A stretch of 64,000 bases of DNA from contig NZ_MRBS01000002.1 of NCBI RefSeq assembly GCF_001922585.1, positions 515,622 through 579,621 of the forward strand, given 5' to 3'. Both the position numbers and the translations under genes were made by a program. Below are positions 11,674-21,180 of this stretch, one piece after another (the first letter of the stretch is position 1; every line of letters starts with the position of its first letter). The DNA is from Pantoea sp. 1.19. GTDB lineage: Bacteria; Pseudomonadota; Gammaproteobacteria; Enterobacterales; Enterobacteriaceae. The notes under the pieces were generated by a model. That model ran no database searches, had not been told where the DNA came from, and saw only the letters and a program-made list of their open reading frames with translations.

Positions 11674-11701
11674 ATGGGGATTGAATTCCGGGTTTCAAGG
11701 G
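11674..11701 (-). promoter_or_regulatory. Sigma-32 heat-shock promoter of grpE
   Basis: On the minus strand CCCTTGAA is followed by 14 bases and then CCCCAT, an essentially perfect sigma-32 promoter (CTTGAA-N13-15-CCCCAT). Confidence 0.88.
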
Positions 11702-11749
11702 AACCCGTCACAATGTCGCGCCAGCGATTCAGGAGTTGACATCACCACT

Positions 11750-12628
11750 ATGAACCGCCATTTCAACTGCATAGCGATTGTGGGTCATCCGCGCCATCCC
11801 ACCGCCCTCGCCACTCACGAACTGCTGTGGCGCTGGCTGGTCAGCAAAGGCTACGACGTGATCCTCGAGCAGCAGATCGCTCGTGAACTGGGACGGGACG
11901 ATGTGCGCACCGCCACGCTGGCGGAAATCGGTCAACAGGCCGACCTGGCCGTGGTGGTCGGCGGCGACGGCAATATGCTCGGCGCCGCGCGGGTGCTGGC
12001 CCGCCACGATATCAACGTGATCGGCGTCAACCGCGGTAATCTCGGTTTCCTTACCGATCTCGATCCGGAAAACGCCCAGCAGCAACTGGCGGATGTGCTG
12101 GAAGGCGAATACCTGACCGAGAGCCGCTTTCTGCTGGAGGCCAGCGTCTGCCGGCACCCGCAGGACCCGCGCATCGGCACCGCCATTAACGAGGTGGTAC
12201 TGCACCCGGGCAAAGTCGCGCACATGATTGAGTTTGAAGTCTACATCGATGACGTGTTTGCCTTTTCGCAGCGCTCTGACGGCCTGATCATCTCTACCCC
12301 GACCGGATCCACTGCCTATTCGCTCTCCGCCGGCGGGCCGATTCTGACGCCGTCACTGGACGCCATCGCCGTGGTGCCCATGTTCCCGCACACCCTGTCG
12401 GCGCGGCCGCTGGTGATCAACAGCAGCAGCACGCTGCGGCTGCGTTTTTCCGGCCTGCGCAGCGATCTGGAGATCAGCTGTGACAGCCAGATTGCCCTGC
12501 CGATTCAGGAAGGCGAAGAGGTCCTGGTACGGCGCAGCCCACACCGCCTGACGCTGATCCACCCAAAAAACTACAACTATTTCAATACGCTAAGTTCAAA
12601 GTTGGGCTGGTCAAAAAAATTGTTCTGA
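11750..12628 (+). CDS. nadK: NAD kinase
   Basis: Phosphorylates NAD to NADP; cytoplasmic, 292 residues exactly as in E. coli. The [11 protein letters not shown] motif (catalytic Asp), [11 protein letters not shown] and [16 protein letters not shown] nucleotide-binding segments are present. The start [20 protein letters not shown] matches the family; the longer open frame reads through the grpE promoter region and is rejected. The nearest Shine-Dalgarno-like AGGAG is rather far upstream (about 15 bases). Confidence 0.97.
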   Translation: MNRHFNCIAIVGHPRHPTALATHELLWRWLVSKGYDVILEQQIARELGRDDVRTATLAEIGQQADLAVVVGGDGNMLGAARVLARHDINVIGVNRGNLGFLTDLDPENAQQQLADVLEGEYLTESRFLLEASVCRHPQDPRIGTAINEVVLHPGKVAHMIEFEVYIDDVFAFSQRSDGLIISTPTGSTAYSLSAGGPILTPSLDAIAVVPMFPHTLSARPLVINSSSTLRLRFSGLRSDLEISCDSQIALPIQEGEEVLVRRSPHRLTLIHPKNYNYFNTLSSKLGWSKKLF

Positions 12629-12647
12629 TTTTACCGGCGCCACTTTA

Positions 12648-12663
12648 CTGTTTATAAAACCAG
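12648..12663 (+). promoter_or_regulatory. LexA box 1 of recN
   Basis: CTGTTTATAAAACCAG matches the SOS box CTGT-N8-ACAG with one mismatch in the right half, and is almost identical to the first LexA box at E. coli recN. Confidence 0.82.
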
Positions 12664-12669
12664 TATATA

Positions 12670-12685
12670 CTGTGCATAAATACAC
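12670..12685 (+). promoter_or_regulatory. LexA box 2 of recN
   Basis: CTGTGCATAAATACAC matches CTGT-N8-ACAG with one mismatch. It lies 22 bases (two helical turns) from box 1 and 28 bases before the recN ATG, implying strong cooperative SOS repression. Confidence 0.75.
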
Positions 12686-12713
12686 GGGTGTGTTTTTATA
12701 CAGGAAACAGACT

Positions 12714-14375
12714 ATGCTGGCGCAACTGACTATCAGTAATTTTGCTATCGTGCGTGAACTCGAGATCGATTTTCACCGCGGCATGACCGCCATCACCGGC
12801 GAGACCGGTGCCGGTAAGTCGATCGCCATTGATGCGCTGGGCCTGTGCCTGGGCGGCCGCGCCGAGGCGGACATGGTGCGCGCCGGCGCGTCGCGCGCCG
12901 ATATCTGCGCCCGCTTCTCCCTGAAAGACACCCCGAGTGCCCGGCAGTGGCTGGAGGAGCAGCACCTGGACGACGGTCAGGAGTGCCTGCTGCGCCGGGT
13001 CATCAGCAGCGACGGCCGTTCGCGCGGCTACATCAACGGCACCGCCGTCCCGCTGTCGCAGCTGCGCGATGTCGGCCAGCACCTGATCCAAATCCACGGC
13101 CAGCATGCGCATCAGCTGCTGCTCAAACCCGATCACCAGAAGCACCTGCTGGACGCCTACGCCCACGAAACCGCGCTGACCGCCCGCATGCGTCAGCACT
13201 ATCAGCAGTGGCACGAGAGCTGCCGCGCGCTGGCCCAGCACCAGCAGCTGGCCCAGGAGCGCGAAGCGCGCCGCGAGCTGCTGGCCTACCAGCTTAAAGA
13301 GCTGAACGACTTTGCCCCGCTGGCCGGCGAATTTGAAACCATCGATGAAGAGTACAAGCGACTGGCCAACAGCGGCCAGCTGCTGAGCACCAGCCAGCAG
13401 GCGTTGACGCTGCTGGCGGACGGCGAAGAGCAAAGCCTGCAGAGCCAGCTGTATCACGCCCGCCAGATGATTGGCGAACTGACCAGCCTTGATGCCAGCC
13501 TCGGCGGCGTGCTCAGCATGCTGGAAGAAGCGGCGATCCAACTGAGTGAGGCCAGCGATGAGCTGCGCCACTACTGCGACCGTCTCGATCTCGATCCCAA
13601 CCGCCTGTATGAGCTGGAGCAGCGCATCGCCCGACAGATCCAGCTGGCGCGTAAGCACCACGTCGCCCCGGAGGCGCTGCCGGCGTTCCACCAGCAGCTG
13701 CTGGCCGAACAGGCGCAGCTGTCGCAGCAGGAGAGCGATCAGGCCGATCTGTCGGCGGCGGTGGCCCGGCATCATCAGATCGCGCTGGACACCGCCGGCC
13801 AGCTGCACGCGCGCCGCAGCCACTTTGCCGCCGAGCTGTCGCAGCGGATCACCGACAGTATGCGCAGCCTGGCGATGCCGCACGGCGAGCTCGCCATTGT
13901 GGTCACCTTTAACGGCGACCAGCTCAGCGCCGACGGCGGTGACCGCATTGAGTTTCGCGTGACCACCAACCCCGGGCAGCCGCTGCAGGGGCTGGGCAAA
14001 GTCGCCTCCGGCGGCGAGCTGTCGCGCATTGCGCTGGCCATTCAGGTGATTACCGCGCAGAAAATGGATACCCCGGCGCTGATCTTTGATGAAGTGGACG
14101 TCGGCATCAGCGGCCCCACCGCCGCGGTGGTCGGCAAGATGCTGCGCCAGCTGGGAGACTCCACGCAGGTGATGTGTGTGACTCACCTGCCGCAGGTGGC
14201 CGGCTGTGGCCATCATCACTTTGTGGTCAGCAAAGAGACCGACGGCGCCATGACCGAGACTCACATGCAGCCGCTGGACAAGCGCGCCCGCCTGCAGGAG
14301 CTGGCGCGCCTGCTCGGCGGCAGCGAAGTCACCCGCAACACCCTGGCCAACGCCCGCGAGCTGCTGGCCGCCTGA
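12714..14375 (+). CDS. recN: DNA repair protein RecN (SMC-like)
   Basis: SMC-like ATPase for recombinational double-strand-break repair, 553 residues as in E. coli. Walker [15 protein letters not shown] lies near residue 30. Two coiled-coil stretches (about 150-230 and 260-370) flank a hinge, and the C-terminal half carries the signature [14 protein letters not shown] and Walker [16 protein letters not shown] chose the ATG at 12714 ([13 protein letters not shown]); the 14 extra residues of the longer frame lie in the LexA-controlled promoter. Confidence 0.98.
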   Translation: MLAQLTISNFAIVRELEIDFHRGMTAITGETGAGKSIAIDALGLCLGGRAEADMVRAGASRADICARFSLKDTPSARQWLEEQHLDDGQECLLRRVISSDGRSRGYINGTAVPLSQLRDVGQHLIQIHGQHAHQLLLKPDHQKHLLDAYAHETALTARMRQHYQQWHESCRALAQHQQLAQEREARRELLAYQLKELNDFAPLAGEFETIDEEYKRLANSGQLLSTSQQALTLLADGEEQSLQSQLYHARQMIGELTSLDASLGGVLSMLEEAAIQLSEASDELRHYCDRLDLDPNRLYELEQRIARQIQLARKHHVAPEALPAFHQQLLAEQAQLSQQESDQADLSAAVARHHQIALDTAGQLHARRSHFAAELSQRITDSMRSLAMPHGELAIVVTFNGDQLSADGGDRIEFRVTTNPGQPLQGLGKVASGGELSRIALAIQVITAQKMDTPALIFDEVDVGISGPTAAVVGKMLRQLGDSTQVMCVTHLPQVAGCGHHHFVVSKETDGAMTETHMQPLDKRARLQELARLLGGSEVTRNTLANARELLAA

Positions 14376-14407
14376 GACGGCGCGCACCGGCAGCGGTGCG
14401 CGTCGTC
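14376..14407 (+). terminator. Stem-loop after recN
   Basis: GACGGCGCGCACC and GGTGCGCGTCGTC pair over 13 positions (one G-T) around a six-base loop immediately after the recN stop. T-rich sequence begins only about ten bases later. Confidence 0.5.
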
Positions 14408-14621
14408 ACTGGTGATTTTTCCCGCAACTGCCCCCTTTTCTCCGGCCCTCGGCGCACTTTTTTAGCGCCGCGCGGTCATATCGATGTTTTCCAGAGGTTT
14501 CCAACTGGCGTAAGGTTTATTATTATCGGCAGCTACGCCGAGTGATCTGCCGACTGAATGACCGGCTACGACGGCCTGAAGTAACAGGCGCTGATGCCCC
14601 TAAGAAAGGAATGTACTGAAT

Positions 14622-14969
14622 ATGCGCTGTAAAACGCTGACCGCCGCCGCCGTGGCTGCCCTGATGTTAACCGCCGGGTGTTCCACCCTGGAGCGCGTGG
14701 TGTATCGTCCGGATATCAATCAGGGTAACTACCTGGTGGCCAATGACGTGGCCAAAATTCACACCGGCATGACGCAACAGCAGGTGGCCTACACGCTGGG
14801 CACGCCGATGATGCGCGATCCGTTCGGCAGCAACGTCTGGTATTACGTTTTCCGCGAGCAGCCGGGCCATGAAAAAGTGAAACAGCAGACCCTGACCCTG
14901 ACCTTTGACGGCAGCGGCGTGCTGACCAACATCGACAATAAGCCGGCGCTGAGCAGCAACGACAGCTGA
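14622..14969 (+). CDS. bamE: Outer membrane assembly lipoprotein BamE
   Basis: Lipoprotein subunit of the BAM complex that inserts beta-barrel proteins in the outer membrane. It has 115 residues; the signal sequence ends in the lipobox LTAGC (lipidated Cys20). The SmpA/OmlA fold is recognised from [11 protein letters not shown] and [23 protein letters not shown] lies ten bases before the ATG. A bidirectional terminator separates it from convergent rnfH. Confidence 0.97.
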   Translation: MRCKTLTAAAVAALMLTAGCSTLERVVYRPDINQGNYLVANDVAKIHTGMTQQQVAYTLGTPMMRDPFGSNVWYYVFREQPGHEKVKQQTLTLTFDGSGVLTNIDNKPALSSNDS

Positions 14970-14987
14970 TGGCTTTTCGCCGCCGAT

Positions 14988-15017
14988 AAAAAAAGCCCGT
15001 CGCTGACGGGCTTTTTT
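14988..15017. terminator. Bidirectional terminator between bamE and rnfH
   Basis: GCCCGTC and GACGGGC flank a GCT-containing loop, with a run of seven A before and six T after the stem, so both convergent genes can use it. Confidence 0.92.
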
Positions 15018-15035
15018 CTACGCGCGGCGCGGGCA

Positions 15036-15323
15036 CTATTTTTTTGCCGCGCGCTCGGCGCGCAGACGGCGCAGCTCTTTTGGGTCGGCAATCAGCGGAC
15101 GGTAAATCTCCACCCGGTCGCCATCATGCACGTCGTCGCCCAGCTTAACCGGTCGGCTAAAAATACCGACTTTATTCTGCGTCAGATCGATCTCCGGACG
15201 CAGCTGCAGGATCCCGGAAGCGGCAATCGCCTGCTCCACGCTGCTGCCCGCCGCCAGGGTCACCGTCTGCAAATACTGCTTTTCCGGCAGCGCATAGGCT
15301 ACCTCCACGCGGATCTCAGGCAC
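15036..15323 (-). CDS. rnfH: RnfH/RatB family ubiquitin-like protein
   Basis: Small protein (95 residues) of the UPF0125/RnfH family with a beta-grasp fold; precise role unsettled. It is conserved next to ratA in enterobacteria (YfjF). The conserved segments [14 protein letters not shown] and [22 protein letters not shown] are present. I chose a GTG start at 15323, because AGAGG lies six bases upstream and this gives the family length. It overlaps the ratA stop by eight bases. The open frame extends further upstream without a family match. Confidence 0.92.
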   Translation of the reverse strand: MPEIRVEVAYALPEKQYLQTVTLAAGSSVEQAIAASGILQLRPEIDLTQNKVGIFSRPVKLGDDVHDGDRVEIYRPLIADPKELRRLRAERAAKK

Positions 15324-15750
15324 GGTAAACCTCTTTCGCCCGCTGAGTAAACGCCTGCACCATACTGCTGGCCAGCTCTTTAAACACCCGGCCAAACGCC
15401 ATCTCAATCAGCTTATTGGTAAACTCAAACTCAAGGTTCAGCTCCACCTTACAGGCGTCATCACCCAGGGAGGTAAACGTCCAGCCGCCGTGCAGCGAGC
15501 GGAACGGCCCATCCACCAGCTGCATGTGGATGCTCTGGTTACTGGTGAGAGTATTGCGGGTGACGAAAGTTTTGCTGATGCCGGCTTTCGACACGTCTAC
15601 CGAGGCGGTCATCTGCTGGTCGCTGGCATCCAGCACCCGGCTGCCGGTACAGCCCGGTAAAAACTCCGGATAAGCATCCACGTCATTTACTAACCGGTAC
15701 ATCTGCTCGGCGCTGTAGGGAACCAGTGCCGAACGGCTAATCTGAGACAT
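15316..15750 (-). CDS. ratA: Ribosome association toxin RatA
   Basis: START-like (polyketide cyclase/SRPBCC) protein of 144 residues. In E. coli RatA is reported to bind 50S subunits and block 70S formation; its relatives include coenzyme Q-binding COQ10 proteins. The opening [21 protein letters not shown] and [14 protein letters not shown] are family hallmarks. It forms a two-gene operon with rnfH, divergent from smpB. Confidence 0.94.
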   Translation of the reverse strand: MSQISRSALVPYSAEQMYRLVNDVDAYPEFLPGCTGSRVLDASDQQMTASVDVSKAGISKTFVTRNTLTSNQSIHMQLVDGPFRSLHGGWTFTSLGDDACKVELNLEFEFTNKLIEMAFGRVFKELASSMVQAFTQRAKEVYRA

Positions 15751-15922
15751 AGCGTTTCCTGTTAATCACGAGACGACAAATAATAGCATTTCACCCCGCT
15801 AAACAAAAATTCCTGCCGTGCTACACTGCCTGCGCCGCGCGCCCATCCGCCCGGATCACGGCCCTCCCCGTCCGCGGTGAGGGATGCGTTTATTTTTTGC
15901 ATCACGTATACTAAGCCGCACT

Positions 15923-16405
15923 ATGACAAAGAAAAAAGCACATAAACCCGGTTCCGCGACCATTGCGCAAAACAAACGTGCCCGTCACGAATACTTCATT
16001 GAGGAAGAGTTCGAGGCCGGGCTGTCACTGCAGGGGTGGGAAGTCAAATCCATGCGCGCAGGCAAGGCCAACATCAGCGACAGCTATATCCTGCTGCGCG
16101 ACGGTGAAGCTTACCTGTTTGGCGCCACCATTCAGCCACTGTTGGGGGCCTCGACCCACGTGGTCTGCGATCCCACCCGCAACCGCAAGCTGCTGCTCAA
16201 GCAGCGCGAGCTCGACTCGCTGTACGGCCGCGTTAACCGCGAAGGCTATACCGTGGTCGCGCTGTCGCTGTACTGGAAAAACGCCTGGGCCAAGCTGAAA
16301 ATCGGCGTGGCGAAGGGTAAAAAAGAGCACGACAAGCGCGACGACATCAAAGATCGCGAGTGGAAGCTCGACAAAGCGCGGATCATGAAACACGCTAATC
16401 GCTAA
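15923..16405 (+). CDS. smpB: SsrA-binding protein SmpB
   Basis: tmRNA-binding partner for trans-translation rescue of stalled ribosomes, 160 residues. [17 protein letters not shown] and [18 protein letters not shown] are the OB-fold core, and the basic tail [17 protein letters not shown] enters the decoding site. I start at [10 protein letters not shown] (15923), the family start. It lies directly upstream of ssrA, as in E. coli. Confidence 0.98.
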   Translation: MTKKKAHKPGSATIAQNKRARHEYFIEEEFEAGLSLQGWEVKSMRAGKANISDSYILLRDGEAYLFGATIQPLLGASTHVVCDPTRNRKLLLKQRELDSLYGRVNREGYTVVALSLYWKNAWAKLKIGVAKGKKEHDKRDDIKDREWKLDKARIMKHANR

Positions 16406-16452
16406 GCCGCTGGCGTAGCGAGACGTTTTTCTGTATACTGCGAAAACTACTT

Positions 16453-16816
16453 GGGGCTGATTCTGGATTCGACGGGATTTGCGAAGCCCAAGGAGCATGC
16501 CGAGGGGCGGTTGGCCTCGTAAAAAGCCGCAAAAAAATAGTCGCAAACGACGAAAACTACGCTTTAGCAGCTTAATAACCTGCTTAGAGCCCTCTCTCCC
16601 TAGCCTCCGCTCTTAGGACGGGGATCAAGAGAGGTCAAACCCAAAAGAGATCGCGTGGAGGCCCTGCCTGGGGTTGAAGCGTTAAACCTAATCAGGCTAG
16701 TTTGTCAGTAGCGTGTCCGTCCGCAGCTGGCCGGCGAATGTAAAGACTGGACTAAGCATGTAGTGCCGACGGTGTAGTAATTTCGGACGCGGGTTCAACT
16801 CCCGCCAGCTCCACCA
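16453..16816 (+). ncRNA. ssrA: Transfer-messenger RNA (tmRNA)
   Basis: One-piece tmRNA of 364 bases from GGGGCUGAUUCUGGAUUCGA to the encoded CCA. The tag reading frame at 16543-16575 encodes ANDENYALAA followed by two TAA codons, the enterobacterial degradation tag. The 3' end has the T-arm GGGTTCAACTCCC and pairs with the 5' end as an alanine-tRNA-like acceptor. A -10-like TATACT is at 16434-16439. Its 3' part is the integration site of the adjacent island. Confidence 0.98.
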
Positions 16817-16860
16817 AAATTCTCCATCGGTGATTACCAGAGTCATCCGATGAAGTCCTG

Positions 16861-16955
16861 AGAGCCCGCACGGCACAAGCCCTGCGGGCTTTTTTGTGCC
16901 TTCAATTTGTCCCGCGAAGTCTGATGCCAACTAATTAAATCCGAACCTTTTAGGC
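16861..16955 (+). repeat. ssrA-downstream direct repeat, copy 1
   Basis: A 95-base segment holding the ssrA terminator and the sequence leading to the integrase promoter. It recurs at 28810-28904 in the same orientation with about 10 mismatches over 95 bases (3 of them in the first 60). It marks the left edge of the island. Confidence 0.88.
16863..16895 (+). terminator. Terminator downstream of ssrA
   Basis: AGCCCGCA and TGCGGGCT form an eight-base-pair stem with a 12-base loop, ending in six T residues. Confidence 0.88.
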
Positions 16956-16961
16956 ACCTTG

Positions 16962-17002
16962 TTAGGCACCTCATAAAGCTTTATTGTTTTTGAGGTGCCT
17001 AA
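16962..17002. promoter_or_regulatory. Inverted repeat ahead of the integrase gene
   Basis: TTAGGCACCTCA and TGAGGTGCCTAA are perfect 12-base arms separated by 17 bases, ending 18 bases before the integrase ATG. A third half-copy TAGGCACC lies just upstream (16951-16958). The layout suggests integrase arm-type or autorepressor sites. Confidence 0.6.
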
Positions 17003-17020
17003 AACTATGGAAACCCGGCA

Positions 17021-18262
17021 ATGGCAAGACAAACCAAACCTCTATCCGTTAAAGAAATCGAATCTGCTAAACCCAAGGAAGCGGACTACGTTCTCTATGA
17101 TGGCGATGGCCTTGAGCTACTCATCAAATCCAGCGGGAGTAAAATCTGGCAGTTTCGCTACATTCGCCCTGTCACCAAGAAACGTGCGAAGAAGAGCATC
17201 GGCCCCTACCCGTCAGTTACCCTTGCCGATGCCAGAAACTATAGGGCAGAGTCTCGCTCTCTCCTGGCGAAACAAATCGACCCACAGGAACATCAGCAAG
17301 AACAACTTCGCAGTTCGCTTGAAGCTAATACCAATACTTTCCAACTCGTAGCTGAACGTTGGTGGAATGTGAAGAAAGCCAGTGTGACCGAGGACTATGC
17401 CGACGATATCTGGCGCTCTCTTGAAAGAGATGTCTTTTCTGCAATTGGCGACATTAGCGTTACAGATATTAAAGCACCCACACTGGTTCAGGCCGTCCAA
17501 CCGGTTCAAGCCAGAGGAGCACTGGAAACCGTTCGTCGCCTGTGCCAGCGCATTAATGAGGTCATGATCTATGCCCAAAACACAGGGCTGATTGATGCTG
17601 TTCCCAGCGTTAATATCGGTAAAGCCTTTGAGAAGCCGCAGAAGAAGAACATGCCAAGCATTCGACCGGATCAGCTACCTCAATTGATGCAGACGATGCG
17701 TACGGCCAGCATTAGCCTTTCAACACGATGCCTGTTCATGTGGCAACTTCTTACCATCACCCGCCCTGCCGAAGCGGCTGAAGCTCGTTGGGAAGAGGTA
17801 GACATGGAAGCGCGAGAGTGGAAGATTCCTGAAGCACGCATGAAAATGAACCGCGACCATACTGTCCCATTGTCAGATGAGACAATCGCAGTGCTGGAGA
17901 TGATGAAGCCGTTAAGTGGAAATCGAGAGTTTATATTTCCCAGCCGTATCAAGCCAAATCAGTCAATGAATAGCCAAACCGTGAACGCCTCGCTAAAACG
18001 CGCAGGTTTTGGTGGAGTGCTCGTTTCACACGGTCTGCGATCTATTGCTAGTACTGCCCTTAATGAACAGGGTTTTCCACCCGATGTTATTGAAGCAGCT
18101 CTTGCTCATGTGGATAAGAACGAGGTTCGGCGTGCCTATAATCGTAGCGATTATCTTGAGCAGCGCCGACCAATGATGCAATGGTGGGCTGACTTCATTA
18201 TGGCTGCAGATAGTGGAAGTATTTTTGAAGGTGGGGTAAAGGGAATGCGTTTAGTGGGATGA
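17021..18262 (+). CDS. P4-type tyrosine integrase of the ssrA island
   Basis: Site-specific tyrosine recombinase of 413 residues, the island integrase. The N-terminal DUF4102-like arm-binding domain (LYDGDGLELLIKSSGSKIW) is followed by a core-binding domain and the catalytic domain with Arg in TRPAEAAEARW, the SHGLRS box, the second His in ALAHVDKNEVRRAY and the nucleophile Tyr in AYNRSDY. This is the family of E. coli CP4-57 IntA, which also uses ssrA. Codon use is less GC-rich than the flanking core genes. The gene reads away from ssrA and appears complete. Confidence 0.93.
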   Translation: MARQTKPLSVKEIESAKPKEADYVLYDGDGLELLIKSSGSKIWQFRYIRPVTKKRAKKSIGPYPSVTLADARNYRAESRSLLAKQIDPQEHQQEQLRSSLEANTNTFQLVAERWWNVKKASVTEDYADDIWRSLERDVFSAIGDISVTDIKAPTLVQAVQPVQARGALETVRRLCQRINEVMIYAQNTGLIDAVPSVNIGKAFEKPQKKNMPSIRPDQLPQLMQTMRTASISLSTRCLFMWQLLTITRPAEAAEARWEEVDMEAREWKIPEARMKMNRDHTVPLSDETIAVLEMMKPLSGNREFIFPSRIKPNQSMNSQTVNASLKRAGFGGVLVSHGLRSIASTALNEQGFPPDVIEAALAHVDKNEVRRAYNRSDYLEQRRPMMQWWADFIMAADSGSIFEGGVKGMRLVG

Positions 18263-18567
18263 CGGCTATGAGCTTTGCAAAATTAGACTTGTGCTCCAAG
18301 CTGGGTAACAGCCTATTATTATTCATTTCAATATCAGCCTATTCATTCATTTTAACTATAAGTTAATATCCTAGTATCCGTTTCGTGCCATAAGACGTTA
18401 TGGCACGTCAGATCAAATGTCTTAGAGCGCATGGTCTGCCTGGACGAGATACTTACACCTAATTTGCCACGCGCATCATGGCATTGGCCCATCCAATGCG
18501 CATATGTGTAATTCTCAGTTGTGTTTAATACTCAAATTGATGTTTCGACCTCAGCAGGAGTTACCTT
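18263..18567. other. Intergenic region with two inverted repeats
   Basis: No gene is seen. It contains the perfect inverted repeat CGTGCCATAA-GACG-TTATGGCACG (18384-18407) and a smaller one GCATTGG/CCAATGC (18481-18499). Neither has a U-tract. They lie between the ends of two convergent genes and could be transcript-end hairpins or recombination sites. Confidence 0.55.
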
Positions 18568-20907
18568 CTAGGAATCGAAAATGTCATGTGTTCTCAATCC
18601 AAGCCATTTTTCTAGATACCTAAGCAGCGTTCGCAGGGCCTCTTCGTGCTCGGGGAACTGGGCGGGATTAATCGCATCACACTTGGCCTTCGCCACATCA
18701 ATGCCAATAAAATCGTCAATTGTCTCTTTGTTGAAACTGTTGTACTGCGTGGAAACTCGATCATTATACGCATGGCTCGTGCCTATGCTCATAAGGCGTG
18801 TGACCATGGTTGCGAAGCCCAAGTCGGATTGAATTGCTTTCCTCACCCACTCTCGGGGTTCATCCATTGAATCTGTATATTTTTCCCAGCGATAGAGCAG
18901 TGATAAGAGATCCGGTTCAGCCATCAGCGCATCGCCGTCTACTGCGCGGATCCTTATTAACCGCAACCATTCAGCTTTCATTGCCCCAACGGTGTTGAGA
19001 TCTAACGCTGGCTCGAAGGCTCTACTCTCACCCTCATTCCGATCGGTGGGATCGCTGAGATGGATCAGGATTGAGGCAACGGATAGCGCTTCAGTTTTAC
19101 GGAGAGCTTCAAGAGCCAAACCGCCTCGAACGTCCTCAGGAATCCGCTTCAGGTACCAACTTGTCGCTCGCCATGCTGCTACATATAACGAGTCGAAAGA
19201 GCCACTGCTCGTGCCTGCGAGTTTTTCAGCAAGTCCAAACATCCCTGGGAGCAGAACAGCAGCGTTCTCGGTTGGTAATCGGTCGACGGATTCATCGAGC
19301 CTCGCAACGAGTGAATTCAGCAGCCCGTCAGCTTCGACGGCTGCGATTTCAGCAAAGAGCTCGTCCTCTGTCGCTGTTGCATCGAGAAAATCAACGAAAC
19401 GGCGCTCAGATATTTCTCCGACCGTCGTCTGAAGCTCAAAGTAACGTGGGAAGTAGCGCGAAGTGCATACTCGTTTCTCCGTCAACCACCGGCGATGGAA
19501 GCCATCTGCATAGTTTGTCCCCCCATACGCCCATTCGAGTGGAGGAAATAAGTCTTTAAGCGCATCACAAATGATATTGCGGCGCTCTTCTGAGACGATC
19601 TCAAGAAGCTCCTTAGCTGCTGCTTGGTCCACCTTCCGTCGGCCATCACGGGAGAAGCGTCCTTCCTGGAGAACCAATCCTCTCTCACTGAACAGTGCAT
19701 CGTGGAGGCCAGGTTCGAAGACCCGGAGTGTTTCCAGAAGAATGAAGTCTACAATGTTCACCTCGAACACGTCGCCGACCACATGCAGGGGCATATGTAC
19801 AGCAATGGATGAGATGAGACGACGCGCATCGCGCATGTTGCGAAGCAGGGGCTGAATGCAGCCAATGCAAGCGTTACCCCAGCGTCTCTGAGAGAACCCG
19901 TTGGCCTCAGTCGCGTATGGGCCCGCTATTTCAGAGAGTTCTTCCTCGAACATACGATGCACGAAAGATGTCGGTACGGCTGGTAAATCAAAGTTAGCCT
20001 GCACGATCTTTTCAAGGAAGGCACGACCGTCGTTGTCTGCAACCGGATCTAGCGCTCGCTCTACGATACTGGGCTGGAACAGAAGCACAAAAACAATATT
20101 CGGTAGATTAGCATTCGCCTTTACCTGCCGAAGCAGCATCCTGATCTGCTCAGGTTCGAGCCGGTCAATATCGTCGACGAAGACAACCAGCGGCCGGTCA
20201 AGTTCGCGAAGACGAGCCTCAAGCGCTCTGCGTACCTTGTCGAGAGACTCGCCGCTATGGTCACGCCCGAGATACGATAGTACGCGTCCCAGAAGAGGTA
20301 CTCCGACCGAGAGAAAGGCAAGAATAGCCGCAACCTTTGCAACTGTCGGAAGGTCATATCCAATAGCCGAAGCGATCGCTATAACCGAGGCATTTGTGAG
20401 AACTGTTGAGATTAGAAGGCTTGAACTCCCAGCCTCTTTAAGAGGCTTACTGACCCCGGTAAGGATCGCTCCGTAGCGTCGCAGTGCTTCGGCACGTTCG
20501 AGCGCAGCCTTCGAATGCTCGCCTCCCAAGCGATCTGCTATCTGGCCAAATAGCGCGCGGGCGATTGCGTCGCCGTCTCCCCATTGCCATGGGTTAAAGT
20601 CGAGCCAGTCCGCTCCACTGCTCTTGGCATCAAGCCGTTCGGTGATGAGGTTTTTCAGTGATGATTTGCCGAAGCCCCATCCCCCACGAATAGCGAACAC
20701 TCGGCCTTCGCGCAAACTAAGCTCCGAAAGCACGTCGGCTATACGAGCCGCGAATCCGGACCTTCTAAGGCGATCTTCGGATGCTGTTCGAATCGGCGCT
20801 TCAGCCCCAATCCCTCCGTCCGGCTGCTCGTTCCTTACCATATTTGCATTAGGCTTCGCGCGACGGCGAGCACGCCATGCCGCCAGACGGAACAACAGCT
20901 TACTCAT
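18568..20907 (-). CDS. KAP-family P-loop NTPase with membrane segments
   Basis: 779-residue protein with Walker A GGWGFGKSS (residues 75-83) and Walker B VVFVDDIDRL (241-250). Two hydrophobic helices (about 165-183 and 188-212) are inserted between the Walker motifs. The long insertion with transmembrane helices is the hallmark of KAP NTPases (Kidins220/ARMS and PifA), of which PifA is a plasmid phage-exclusion protein. A membrane-linked defence or exclusion role is plausible but inferred. It is transcribed opposite to the retron-type operon. Start ATG at 20907 has GGGAGA upstream. Confidence 0.85.
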   Translation of the reverse strand: MSKLLFRLAAWRARRRAKPNANMVRNEQPDGGIGAEAPIRTASEDRLRRSGFAARIADVLSELSLREGRVFAIRGGWGFGKSSLKNLITERLDAKSSGADWLDFNPWQWGDGDAIARALFGQIADRLGGEHSKAALERAEALRRYGAILTGVSKPLKEAGSSSLLISTVLTNASVIAIASAIGYDLPTVAKVAAILAFLSVGVPLLGRVLSYLGRDHSGESLDKVRRALEARLRELDRPLVVFVDDIDRLEPEQIRMLLRQVKANANLPNIVFVLLFQPSIVERALDPVADNDGRAFLEKIVQANFDLPAVPTSFVHRMFEEELSEIAGPYATEANGFSQRRWGNACIGCIQPLLRNMRDARRLISSIAVHMPLHVVGDVFEVNIVDFILLETLRVFEPGLHDALFSERGLVLQEGRFSRDGRRKVDQAAAKELLEIVSEERRNIICDALKDLFPPLEWAYGGTNYADGFHRRWLTEKRVCTSRYFPRYFELQTTVGEISERRFVDFLDATATEDELFAEIAAVEADGLLNSLVARLDESVDRLPTENAAVLLPGMFGLAEKLAGTSSGSFDSLYVAAWRATSWYLKRIPEDVRGGLALEALRKTEALSVASILIHLSDPTDRNEGESRAFEPALDLNTVGAMKAEWLRLIRIRAVDGDALMAEPDLLSLLYRWEKYTDSMDEPREWVRKAIQSDLGFATMVTRLMSIGTSHAYNDRVSTQYNSFNKETIDDFIGIDVAKAKCDAINPAQFPEHEEALRTLLRYLEKWLGLRTHDIFDS

Positions 20908-21120
20908 CGCACACCATCTCCCAAAAATGCATGTATCAATCGTCCTATTGTCAGAAGCTTCACTGGTTCACAGACAGAGCAAGTTAATGCCCGTTCGAGC
21001 CTTGTCTGCACAAGTTCAACTTACTTACGTAAGCAAACTGAAGGGGACCCGCTGCAAACGCAAGCCAGTATAGCGGTTCTGTCTACTCAACATGAAGCCG
21101 CAGATAAAAGGTGTACTGAA

Positions 21121-21161
21121 TTGGCAATATAATTTCACTATCAGTGAAATTATATTGCCAA
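21121..21161. repeat. Perfect 18-19 bp hairpin palindrome
   Basis: TTGGCAATATAATTTCAC is followed by TATCA and its exact reverse complement; one more T-A pair leaves a three-base loop. No U-tract follows. It lies 213 bases from the KAP start and 365 bases from the first retron-operon ATG. Confidence 0.85.
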
Positions 21162-21180
21162 ATATCGAAAAGAATGCTTT

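Noticed and set aside
12696..14387. 563-residue open frame opposite recN
   Set aside because: Antisense shadow of recN; no ribosome-binding site or familiar domain.
19071..19559. 162-residue plus-strand ORF within the KAP gene
   Set aside because: Antisense to the KAP NTPase, no motif or ribosome-binding site.
21121..21161. Perfect palindrome as an intrinsic terminator
   Set aside because: No U-tract on either strand and it lies upstream of both divergent genes.
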